Shown: positions 1 through 5,411, counted from the stretch's first letter. The stretch: 9,948 nt of DNA from Nitrososphaerota archaeon (GCA_002730325.1 PBZV01000006.1:1-9948); one strand, 5' to 3'. Program-made: numbers and translations. Notes: generated from the sequence alone by a model not told the origin.

Positions 1-331
1 CATATCGGGGATTTTTTGTTATCATAAATTTATTTTTTAAATCTTCTTTTGATTGATACATATTTTTCTCAAAAATCCCTCTATCATCTAATGTAATACA
101 GACATCTTGCCATGTTTGTACTTCTGCAATATTCCTATTTGCTGTAGAATAATACACATACATCAATCGGAGTTTGTTGTATTCATCCAAAGTCATTTCT
201 TTTCCTAAAATGTAATTTCTTTTCAAAGTTTGAAAATACACCAACCCCTGTGCAGTAAGAACATAATCAAAGAGTTTGGGATAATCATTAATTTCAATTG
301 GCAGTAAAGGATTAGTTTTATCCAAATTCAT
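1..331 (-). CDS. Hypothetical protein, C-terminus beyond window
   Basis: An open frame starts at the ATG complementary to 329-331 and runs 110 codons without a stop to the left edge, so the 3' end is missing. The N-terminus reads MNLDKTNPLLPIEINDYPKL. The visible part is soluble, rich in Tyr, Leu and Lys, with a predicted helical stretch around LGKEMTLDEYNKLRLMYVYY. There is no signal peptide, membrane span or familiar motif. I do not recognise the family. An open frame of this length is meaningful in such AT-rich DNA, and codon use looks like its neighbours. It is divergent from the gene at 485 and shares its upstream region. One TTTGGAT box (320-326) lies inside its first codons, so a regulator binding the intergenic boxes could affect both genes. 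Confidence 0.6.
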   Translation of the reverse strand, partial: MNLDKTNPLLPIEINDYPKLFDYVLTAQGLVYFQTLKRNYILGKEMTLDEYNKLRLMYVYYSTANRNIAEVQTWQDVCITLDDRGIFEKNMYQSKEDLKNKFMITKNPRY

Positions 332-354
332 AATCATTAATAGAATAATGTTCA

Positions 355-419
355 GAATAATTATTCATTTTGGATAAAATTTTGATTATGTTTGGATCAA
401 ATCATATAATGAATCCAAA
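355..419. promoter_or_regulatory. Divergent promoter region with TTTGGAT boxes and a palindrome
   Basis: The 153-bp divergent region contains a perfect 12-bp palindrome GAATAATTATTC (355-366) and TTTGGAT at 369-375 and 391-397, followed by its inverse ATCCAAA at 413-419. The three boxes start exactly 22 bp apart, about two helical turns, so they would lie on one face of the DNA. The second and third form a 7-bp inverted repeat with a 15-bp loop. This spacing resembles an operator array, but binding by any regulator is an inference. Confidence 0.35.
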
Positions 420-455
420 GTCTTCAGATTCACCCGTGATTACATCATATTGGAA

Positions 456-462
456 TTTATAA
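456..462 (+). promoter_or_regulatory. TATA-like box for the gene at 485
   Basis: TTTATAA is centred about 26 bases before the ATG at 485, the usual archaeal distance from TATA box to transcription start. A transcript starting there would be leaderless from 485 and would miss the ATG at 467. Confidence 0.5.
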
Positions 463-484
463 TAGAATGATTCAAGGGAAACAC

Positions 485-949
485 ATGGCAAGAATGCGTT
501 ACTGGAAATTAACTTCTAGTGAAATGGATAATTTGGCATATGATGAAAGCAAATTATTGAATTGGGAGATCAAATGTATTAGAGAGCCTGAAGATGAGGC
601 TCATTTTATCGGTGTTTTCATGTATAGGAATGGTACAGCATATGACTATGAATCAGTTAAGGGGATTTGTTATTTTTACAATAATATAGACAGGGAAGAA
701 CTTCCAAAAATCACCAGTTTCCTTCAAGGAAAATACAATGGAAAACAATTAGAAAAAGGGGAAAGGGTTTTGTTAAAAGATTCAAAGGAAATCTATTCCA
801 ATAAAGATATTGGAGATTTAGCAAAAGAGATGGAAACTAAATTTAACACTAGAGCAGTAATTTCATTAGAATTTGATGGAATATCTCAAGAAGAACTAAA
901 AGAAGCAGGAATGCCCGAGGCTAAATTATTGCCAATTCCCACTAAATAG
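485..949 (+). CDS. Conserved-looking hypothetical protein upstream of tatC
   Basis: Soluble 154-aa protein of unknown function. The ATG at 485 (MARMRYWKL) is chosen over the in-frame ATG at 467 because a TATA-like box lies at 456-462, which would put the transcript start at about 485. The protein looks mixed alpha/beta: an aromatic-rich N-terminus (WKLT, NWEIKCI), an FIGVFMYRNG strand region, a charged helix-rich middle, and a C-terminus ending LLPIPTK. It has no signal peptide, membrane span or catalytic signature that I recognise. It is 27 bp upstream of tatC on the same strand, so it probably shares the tat transcript. That position alone does not show a role in protein export. Confidence 0.7.
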   Translation: MARMRYWKLTSSEMDNLAYDESKLLNWEIKCIREPEDEAHFIGVFMYRNGTAYDYESVKGICYFYNNIDREELPKITSFLQGKYNGKQLEKGERVLLKDSKEIYSNKDIGDLAKEMETKFNTRAVISLEFDGISQEELKEAGMPEAKLLPIPTK

Positions 950-976
950 ATATAGCTTAAATCATAAAGATATCAG

Positions 977-1768
977 ATGTCCGAATTAGACGGTATCACC
1001 AAACATTTCGAAGAATTAAGAAAAAGACTGTTAAAAATTGTATTAGTGATTGGTGTTATTACAGTAATTATTTTGACATTTCATGCAGAGCCAATCAATG
1101 TCGGGGAAATATCTTTGTACTATATCACACCCGAACCACTAAACAACATTGCAGCACAAATTACACAACATATGAAAGACAACCTTGTTCCAGAGAGTGT
1201 TCAATTAATTCAAACTGCCCCAGGACAAGCTTTCTTTTCACAAGTATACATTGCAGCACTGGTAGGAGTAGTTGCAGGGATGCCAATAATCATCAGAGAG
1301 TTGGTAGGATTTATCAAACCAGCATTAAAAGAAAATGAAATCAATGTAAGTAGGAGCATATCACTTCCAGCATTAGGATTATTCATTGCAGGTTGTGTGT
1401 TTTCTTATAATTTTGTCATCCCATACATTTTAGAATTTTTATACAGATATGGTGAATCCGCAGGACTTGTAACGTTTCTAAATATTATGGATTTTGTAAC
1501 TTTTATTTTACAATTTTTATTAGCATTTGGACTTTCATTTCAACTCCCACTTGTGATGTTTGCAATTTATGCATCAGGTGCAGTTGATTCTAATTTTTGG
1601 CGAAAGAATATCAGATATGCAATTGTCATTATTGTGATATTTGGTGCAGTGATTACACCAGATGGAAGTGGGGTTACAATGTGGTTTATTGCAGGACCAA
1701 TGATTGCACTTTATGTAATAGGCATGGCATTCATTGAGCGTAAAGAACGTAAAAAATTGAACATTTAA
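977..1768 (+). CDS. tatC: Twin-arginine translocase subunit TatC
   Basis: TatC is the core multispanning membrane subunit of the twin-arginine translocase. It recognises RR signal peptides and recruits TatA to move folded, often cofactor-bearing, proteins across the cell membrane. At 263 aa it has normal TatC length. Family landmarks are the N-terminal cytosolic HFEELRKRLLK (10-20), first span about 21-35, an extracytoplasmic loop to about 85, the QAFFSQVYIAALVG segment into span 2 (84-98), FIKPALKENE (112-121), the F-Y-P-rich span 3 (FSYNFVIPYILEFLYRYGE, 142-160), FGLSFQLPLVMF (184-195), WRKNIRYAIV (208-217) and FGAVITPDGSG (222-232). Six spans can be counted. The gene lies between the unknown gene at 485 (27-bp gap) and tatA (25-bp gap), so an operon is likely. 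Confidence 0.96.
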   Translation: MSELDGITKHFEELRKRLLKIVLVIGVITVIILTFHAEPINVGEISLYYITPEPLNNIAAQITQHMKDNLVPESVQLIQTAPGQAFFSQVYIAALVGVVAGMPIIIRELVGFIKPALKENEINVSRSISLPALGLFIAGCVFSYNFVIPYILEFLYRYGESAGLVTFLNIMDFVTFILQFLLAFGLSFQLPLVMFAIYASGAVDSNFWRKNIRYAIVIIVIFGAVITPDGSGVTMWFIAGPMIALYVIGMAFIERKERKKLNI

Positions 1769-1793
1769 ATCTAAAATCAACTGTAACTGGATT

Positions 1794-2048
1794 ATGACAG
1801 TTATGGGTCCAGAAATGATCATATTGATAGTAGTGGTCGGAATATTGATTTTTGGAGCTGCTAAGATTCCAAAATTAGCAAAAACATTTGGTAAAGCCAA
1901 AGGTGAATTTGAAAAAGGGAAGATCGAAGCAGACAGGGAGTTAAAAGATTTCAAAGATGAAGCAAAATCAGAGACTAAAGATGAAGCAAAATCAGAGACT
2001 AAAGATGAAGCAAAATCAGAGACTAAAGATGAAGCAAAATCAGACTAG
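1794..2048 (+). CDS. tatA: Twin-arginine translocase subunit TatA with repeated acidic/basic tail
   Basis: TatA oligomerises around TatC to form the transient Tat export path. The 84-aa protein has the family plan: a short N-terminus, one hydrophobic span (about 8-20, EMIILIVVVGILIF), the FG hinge (20-21), an amphipathic helix (AAKIPKLAKTFGKAKGEFEK, 22-41), and a charged tail. The tail consists of the octapeptide DEAKSETK repeated more than three times. The in-frame ATG at 1803 would give the classic MGPE start of TatA proteins and may be the true start. A single TatA-type gene with tatC fits a minimal TatAC system. The stop codon lies inside the CTAG that also encodes the stop of the convergent gene. 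Confidence 0.95.
   Translation: MTVMGPEMIILIVVVGILIFGAAKIPKLAKTFGKAKGEFEKGKIEADRELKDFKDEAKSETKDEAKSETKDEAKSETKDEAKSD
1956..2045 (+). repeat. 24-bp perfect tandem repeat inside tatA
   Basis: Three complete 24-bp units start at 1956, 1980 and 2004, followed by an 18-base partial unit at 2028-2045. Copies appear identical by eye, including third codon positions. Each unit encodes DEAKSETK, so the array stays in frame and sets the length of the TatA tail. Confidence 0.95.
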
Positions 2049-2473
2049 TTTTCAGCAATTTTTATAAAATCATCTAAAATTTTAGAATAATTTTCTTCAA
2101 GGCTACCATTCCCAAATAATCCAGAAAGTTTCATCTTTCCAGATAATTTCAAATCAACATCTACTACAACTTTAGTGCCTTCAGAATGTTCAATAAATTG
2201 TTGATAGATATGACTCCCTTTTGCATCACCACCAATTACAAAAATTTCATGAAGTGATGGTTCTTGAATTACATGTTTTGCCATTATTACCAATTCCTTA
2301 TTTCCAAGCATCATATGTTCTTCAACTACAGAAATATTTCCCCGAGTAGAGCGAACTCTAATGGAAGGGAAGTGTTGGGGTAGAATTTTTTGAAAGTTTT
2401 CAAAATTAGATAATATATCAAAAATAATTTTTCTTTTTCTATGAATTATTTTATATACAGTGAATTTTGTCAA
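2045..2473 (-). CDS. SRPBCC/START-like (CoQ10-binding type) protein
   Basis: This 142-aa protein has the look of the SRPBCC helix-grip fold: an N-terminal strand (FTVYKIIHRKRKIIFDILSN), the early helix with FENFQKILPQHFP, a run of beta strands (SIRVRSTRGNISVVEE, LVIMAKHVI, HEIFVIGGDAKGSHIYQQF, TKVVVDVDLKL), a GLFGNGS loop, and a long C-terminal helix. Such proteins bind hydrophobic ligands such as lipids or quinones; the ligand here is unknown. The start is TTG (complement of 2471-2473), overlapping the ubiX stop by 4 bp. No ATG lies near the beginning of the domain, and the domain begins right after the TTG. The overlap implies translational coupling with ubiX. The 3' end overlaps tatA by 4 bp. 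Confidence 0.75.
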   Translation of the reverse strand: MTKFTVYKIIHRKRKIIFDILSNFENFQKILPQHFPSIRVRSTRGNISVVEEHMMLGNKELVIMAKHVIQEPSLHEIFVIGGDAKGSHIYQQFIEHSEGTKVVVDVDLKLSGKMKLSGLFGNGSLEENYSKILDDFIKIAEN

Positions 2474-3033
2474 ATTGATTCAGTGCCCCATCTAGGGTAC
2501 AAATCATGTTCAATATCAAATTGATCCAAACATTTTCCAACACCATGGTTTACAATATCATCAATAGTTTTTGGTTTTGTATAAAATTCTGTAACAGGAG
2601 GTAAAATCACAACACCTAATCTTGATAACTTTAACATATTTTCTAAATGAATTGCAGACAATGGTGTTTCTCTAACCATCAAAATCAATTTTCTTGATTC
2701 TTTGATTGTCACTCCAGCTGCTCGTGCAACTAGAGTATCATCATATCCATTTGCAATTGCAGATAATGTCTTCATGCTACAAGGAACTACAACCATCCCA
2801 TCAATTTTATGAGTTCCACTAGAAATACTGGATGCCATATTTTTTTCATCAGAAGTACTAGTTGCAAGAGATTTTACATAATCTAAGGTAAATTCAGTTT
2901 CCATTGAAATACATTTTTCACCCCATTCTGAAATTATCAAATGTGTATCAACATTTAGTTTCTTTAATTCCTCAAGCATTCTAATTCCATAAATTACACC
3001 AGTACTTCCAGTAATTCCAATTATTAGTTTCAA
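2470..3033 (-). CDS. ubiX: UbiX-family flavin prenyltransferase
   Basis: UbiX joins a dimethylallyl group to FMN to make prenylated FMN, the cofactor of UbiD-type decarboxylases. The 187-aa length is typical. Signatures are the N-terminal flavin-binding loop GITGSTGVIYG (6-16), the VVVPCSMKTLSAIANGYDD segment (81-99), TLVARAAGVTIKE (100-111), the very conserved RKLILMVRETPLSAIHLENM (114-133) and PPVTEFYTKPKT (145-156). The start is TTG (complement of 3031-3033). An in-frame TGA lies six codons upstream with no ATG between, and MKLIIGITGS matches the usual UbiX N-terminus. A TATA-like CATAAAA sits about 25-30 bases upstream (3057-3063). No ubiD is present in the window; the cofactor may serve a UbiD homologue elsewhere. 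Confidence 0.93.
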   Translation of the reverse strand: MKLIIGITGSTGVIYGIRMLEELKKLNVDTHLIISEWGEKCISMETEFTLDYVKSLATSTSDEKNMASSISSGTHKIDGMVVVPCSMKTLSAIANGYDDTLVARAAGVTIKESRKLILMVRETPLSAIHLENMLKLSRLGVVILPPVTEFYTKPKTIDDIVNHGVGKCLDQFDIEHDLYPRWGTESI

Positions 3034-3087
3034 TAGTTTTAGTAGGAATCAGAGTGTTTTATGTGTTAGACGAGAAAATCAGGTTTG

Positions 3088-3231
3088 TTAGCAGTTTTGA
3101 GTATCTTTGTTTTCTTGATTCTCAAAATCTTTTTGGATTTTTCTTCGTTTATACCATAGAGAGACTCCACCTGCCCCCATTGCGGTTAGAAGAATAATTC
3201 CCATAATTTGTAATTCAAATGAATACAGCAT
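3088..3231 (-). CDS. Small single-span membrane protein, 47 aa
   Basis: A complete ATG-to-TAA frame in the ubiX-purP gap encodes 47 residues. It begins MLYSFELQIM and has one hydrophobic segment (about 8-26, QIMGIILLTAMGAGGVSLW). KRRK follows at 29-31 onward, then a charged tail ending DTQNC. By the positive-inside rule the C-terminus should be cytosolic. A TATA-like AT tract (3253-3261) lies about 22-30 bases before the ATG, suiting a leaderless transcript. I do not recognise a family. The span-plus-basic-cluster layout supports a real gene over a chance frame, but its small size keeps this uncertain. Confidence 0.55.
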   Translation of the reverse strand: MLYSFELQIMGIILLTAMGAGGVSLWYKRRKIQKDFENQENKDTQNC

Positions 3232-3298
3232 ACGGAAAATTAAATTTAGATGAAAAAATATCTTGTGGTTTTCTGCGATCGAATTATTAGAAAATATC

Positions 3299-3306
3299 TA
3301 TATTAG
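3299..3306 (+). promoter_or_regulatory. TATA-like box for purP
   Basis: CTATATTA is centred about 26 bases before the ATG at 3328, the expected archaeal spacing for a leaderless transcript. Confidence 0.5.
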
Positions 3307-3327
3307 ATTCCATTATCTAGGCATAAT

Positions 3328-4419
3328 ATGATAAAACGTTCGGAGATAAAGAAGATCGTAAATGATTATTCGGATGTCAAAATAGGGGTGTTAGGCAGTC
3401 ACTCAGCACTTGAGATAATGGATGGAGCAAAAGATGAAAGTTTTCAGACAAGAGTATTTTGTCAAAAAGGTAGAGAAGGCCCATATCAAAGATTTGGAAG
3501 AATTGCTGATGAAATAACAGTTTTAGACAAATTCAAAGATATGGCGTCAGCCAAAATTCAAAAAGAATTAAGAGATTCAAATACAATTATTGTTCCACAT
3601 AGATCATTAACGGTCTATCTAGGTTACAAAACAATTGAGAATTCATTTAAAGTTCCAATTTTTGGAAATAGAAAGTTGTTTCAAGCTGAAGAAAGAACTG
3701 CAAAGAAAGGTCAGTATTATCTCTTAGAGAAAGCCAGAATAAAATATCCTAAATTATTCAAAGATCCAAAAAGAATCAATAAACCATGTATTGTTAAAGT
3801 TCAAGAAAAAAAGAGGCCACTAGAAAGAGCATTCTTTACAGTATCATCATACAAAGATTACAAAGAAAAATCTGAGGAAAAAATCAAACAAGGAGTAATT
3901 GCAAGAAAGGATCTAGAGAAAGCAAGTATAGAAGAATTGGCAATTGGAACATACATGAATTTTAATTTCTTTCACACACCAATATCAAAACAAGTAGATT
4001 TCATTGGGATTGAAAGAAGATTACAAACCAACATTCATGATTATAACGCATTACCAGCAAAAGAGCAATTGGAAATGGATATAGATTTACAAAATATAGA
4101 GGTAGGACACACTCCTGCAAGTATCAGAGAATCATTACTTGAAAAAGTAATAAAAATGGGAGACAAGTTTGTGTCTGCAGTAAAAAAAGAATATGCTCCG
4201 GGAATTATAGGACCATTTTCTCTTCAAAGTGTCATTACAAAAGATTTGGAATTGATTGTGTATGATGTGTCATTACGTGTTCCAGGGAATCCAATTGTTG
4301 CAACAACTAGCCCATATACAAAATATCAATATGGTCAAACATTTGGTGTGGGTAGAAGGATTGCAATGGAAATAAAACAAGCACAAGAAGAAGACAGATT
4401 AGATGAAATAGTAACTTAA
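3328..4419 (+). CDS. purP: Formate-dependent FAICAR synthetase PurP
   Basis: PurP is the archaeal ATP-grasp enzyme that formylates AICAR to FAICAR using formate and ATP, the penultimate step of IMP synthesis, in place of the folate-dependent PurH reaction. The 363-aa length is normal. Recognisable blocks are VLGSHSALEIMDGAKDE (21-37), CQKGREGPYQRF (45-56), the nucleotide-binding region around NKPCIVKVQEKKRPLERAFF (150-169), the IGTYMNFNFFHTPI block (206-219), FIGIERRLQTNIHD (225-238), GHTPASIRESLLEK (260-273), YAPGIIGPFSLQS (289-301), the catalytic-domain end SLRVPGNPIVAT (315-326) and VGRRIAMEIKQA (343-354). It appears to be transcribed alone from a TATA-like box at 3299-3306. T-rich sequence follows the stop. 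Confidence 0.95.
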   Translation: MIKRSEIKKIVNDYSDVKIGVLGSHSALEIMDGAKDESFQTRVFCQKGREGPYQRFGRIADEITVLDKFKDMASAKIQKELRDSNTIIVPHRSLTVYLGYKTIENSFKVPIFGNRKLFQAEERTAKKGQYYLLEKARIKYPKLFKDPKRINKPCIVKVQEKKRPLERAFFTVSSYKDYKEKSEEKIKQGVIARKDLEKASIEELAIGTYMNFNFFHTPISKQVDFIGIERRLQTNIHDYNALPAKEQLEMDIDLQNIEVGHTPASIRESLLEKVIKMGDKFVSAVKKEYAPGIIGPFSLQSVITKDLELIVYDVSLRVPGNPIVATTSPYTKYQYGQTFGVGRRIAMEIKQAQEEDRLDEIVT

Positions 4420-4467
4420 TTTTTCCAATCAAAATTTTAATTTTATCTACAACAAATAGTTGAGAAT

Positions 4468-4475
4468 AAAAAAAA
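4468..4475 (-). terminator. T8 tract ending the minus-strand RNA candidate
   Basis: Eight A on the plus strand give eight T on the minus strand, directly after the last paired base of the RNA candidate. Oligo-T tracts are the main intrinsic termination signal of archaeal RNA polymerase. Confidence 0.45.
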
Positions 4476-4582
4476 GGCGGAACCCCCTAAATTGCAGAAC
4501 TATGAGAGATTCCCTCTCGTGGTCATGGCCTAAGCACATGGTTGCCTTTTTTGTTCTGCGGGGTTTCGCAACACTAATCGCC
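4476..4582 (-). ncRNA. Candidate structured RNA of unknown family
   Basis: This 107-bp block is about half GC by hand count, far richer than its surroundings, and is densely self-complementary. Stem P1 pairs 4477-4486 with 4560-4569, P2 pairs 4494-4500 with 4553-4559, P3 pairs 4504-4508 with 4514-4518, and a weaker P4 involves 4521-4527 and 4537-4543. P1 and P2 stack on one side with a 7-nt bulge (4487-4493). The two ends, GGCG and CGCC, can also pair. On the minus strand, a palindromic TATA element lies about 30 bases upstream (4603-4620), and the RNA would end in CCGCC followed directly by eight T (complement of 4468-4475), a typical archaeal terminator. Against this strand, several helix extensions are G-U wobbles on the plus strand but A-C mismatches on the minus. 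It does not match tRNA, 5S, RNase P or SRP RNA landmarks that I know. Confidence 0.55.
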
Positions 4583-4602
4583 AGATTTTACAACTAACGA
4601 CA

Positions 4603-4620
4603 TTATTCTATATAGAATAA
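4603..4620. promoter_or_regulatory. 18-bp perfect palindrome containing a TATA box
   Basis: TTATTCTATATAGAATAA is a perfect palindrome centred between 4611 and 4612, with CTATATAG at its core. For the minus strand the core lies about 27-30 bases upstream of 4582-4585, the 5' end of the RNA candidate. Being symmetrical, it could serve as TATA box in both directions or as an operator overlapping the promoter. Confidence 0.45.
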
Positions 4621-4764
4621 ATTAGTATTTAATATTTTTCACTAATTAATTCAATTGATATTATACTTTTTTATAATTTATTCAATTAAAATTTTTCAAA
4701 AATATGGATTGTTGGAAAATATCCAATTAGGAAAGCATATTTTTAACAAAAAATACATGACCGT

Positions 4765-4864
4765 GTTAATTGGTTAGATTGGGAATATACTGAATACCAT
4801 TCGTTCTAATTTTGAATGATTAAAACGGTTTGACATTCAAAATGGAATGCTGATACCAATTAAC
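4765..4864. repeat. 100-bp imperfect inverted repeat
   Basis: The outer ends are perfect inverses: GTTAATTGGT (4765-4774) and ACCAATTAAC (4855-4864), extendable by one pair. An inner pair, ATTTTGAATG (4809-4818) and CATTCAAAAT (4834-4843), closes a 15-nt loop, and CATTC (4798-4802) can pair with GAATG (4845-4849) just outside it. The arms differ in length, so the fold has a large bulge. It could be a remnant of a small non-autonomous element or an RNA hairpin. No clear target-site duplication is seen. Confidence 0.5.
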
Positions 4865-4927
4865 AATACAAATTCTTTGGGAGCACTATCAGGCATATTT
4901 TTGGTAGCCATAGGATGCTAAATTCTA

Positions 4928-5119
4928 ATGAAGCCATGCCTGATCGATTTGAAATGGGTAAAGAATCAAAAAAAAATAACATTCTACAATAGATCACAGT
5001 ATGACAAGTTCAATTTAGCCATGCTTGGAATCAATAGAGAAATACAAAAAATTGCAATACAATCCCAATTGATGGGATACAAAGCACTTCTAAAAATTAC
5101 AAATACTGTGAGCAAATAG
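4928..5119 (+). CDS. Small hypothetical protein, 63 aa
   Basis: A basic 63-aa frame starting MKPCLIDLKWVKNQKK, with a predicted helical second half (NLAMLGINREIQKIAIQSQL). It has no known motif. An AT-rich TATA-like stretch (CATATTTTT, about 4894-4902) lies about 30 bases before the ATG, and a hairpin followed by six T overlaps its end, which together suggest a short transcription unit. In the same frame just upstream, separated only by a TAA at 4919-4921 and two codons, lies a 24-codon hydrophobic frame starting at 4847. The gene may therefore be the remnant of a longer membrane-anchored protein. Function unknown. Confidence 0.45.
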   Translation: MKPCLIDLKWVKNQKKITFYNRSQYDKFNLAMLGINREIQKIAIQSQLMGYKALLKITNTVSK

Positions 5120-5144
5120 AGCACTTACAGTATTCTGATTTTTT
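5102..5144 (+). terminator. Hairpin plus T6 after the 63-aa frame
   Basis: AATACTGT (5102-5109) and ACAGTATT (5127-5134) form a perfect 8-bp stem around a 17-nt loop that contains the stop codon. CTGA then TTTTTT (5139-5144) follows. The oligo-T alone could terminate an archaeal transcript; the hairpin makes it resemble a bacterial-type terminator. Confidence 0.4.
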
Positions 5145-5165
5145 ATAATTCTAGTAACTTGGATA

Positions 5166-5411
5166 CTAGTCAGATTTTTCAAGTAGTTCTTTAATTACAA
5201 CACTTCGAACATTTGCAATCTCCCAATCTCGAAGATTTGCTTCTTTACATTCTTCTTTGATAATTAATCCAGCCAACCCCTTACTCCAAATATGACGTTT
5301 TAGATCATACACTTCAAGAATTTTACCATGTTTTGTAATTTTAATTGCCCCGTGACATCTCTCAATTACCTGTAATGCAACCCTAGAATAGAGTTTTTCA
5401 AAATTTGCCAT
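5166..5411 (-). CDS. Small hypothetical protein, 81 aa
   Basis: A soluble 81-aa protein starting MANFEKLYSRVALQVIERCH. The middle looks beta-rich (GAIKITKHGKILEVYDLKRH, residues 21-40), followed by helices (WSKGLAGLIIKEECKEANL, then VRSVVIKELLEKSD). It has two cysteines (19 and 55) but no paired metal motif. I do not recognise a family. It faces the 63-aa gene tail to tail across a 46-bp gap. AT-rich sequence lies upstream of the start, but no TATA box stands out at the right spacing. Its compact, balanced composition suggests a real gene. Confidence 0.6.
   Translation of the reverse strand: MANFEKLYSRVALQVIERCHGAIKITKHGKILEVYDLKRHIWSKGLAGLIIKEECKEANLRDWEIANVRSVVIKELLEKSD

Larger units (their letters stand above)
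4420..4927. other. Long noncoding region, 508 bp
   Basis: Between purP and the 63-aa frame at 4928 there is no convincing long gene. The region holds, in order, a T-rich purP downstream tract (4418-4447), the structured RNA candidate, the 18-bp palindrome, an AT-rich stretch with nothing recognisable (4621-4764), a 100-bp imperfect inverted repeat (4765-4864) and a 24-codon hydrophobic frame (4847-4921). Confidence 0.7.

Noticed and set aside
467..484. Upstream ATG at 467 as start of the 154-aa gene.
   Set aside because: A TATA-like box at 456-462 overlaps this position so closely that a transcript from it would begin after 467; the ATG at 485 fits the archaeal spacing.
1574..1954. 126-codon frame antisense to tatC and tatA.
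   Set aside because: It lies opposite two well-recognised genes, has a Cys/His/Asn-rich low-complexity composition typical of antisense frames, and resembles no protein.
4476..4582. Assignment of the structured block as 5S rRNA, tRNA with intron, RNase P RNA or SRP RNA.
   Set aside because: It lacks the CGAAC loop of 5S, the T-arm GTTCGA pattern of tRNA, the conserved GAGGAAAGTC-type core of RNase P RNA, and the GGAAG tetraloop region of SRP RNA; length also disagrees with the last two.
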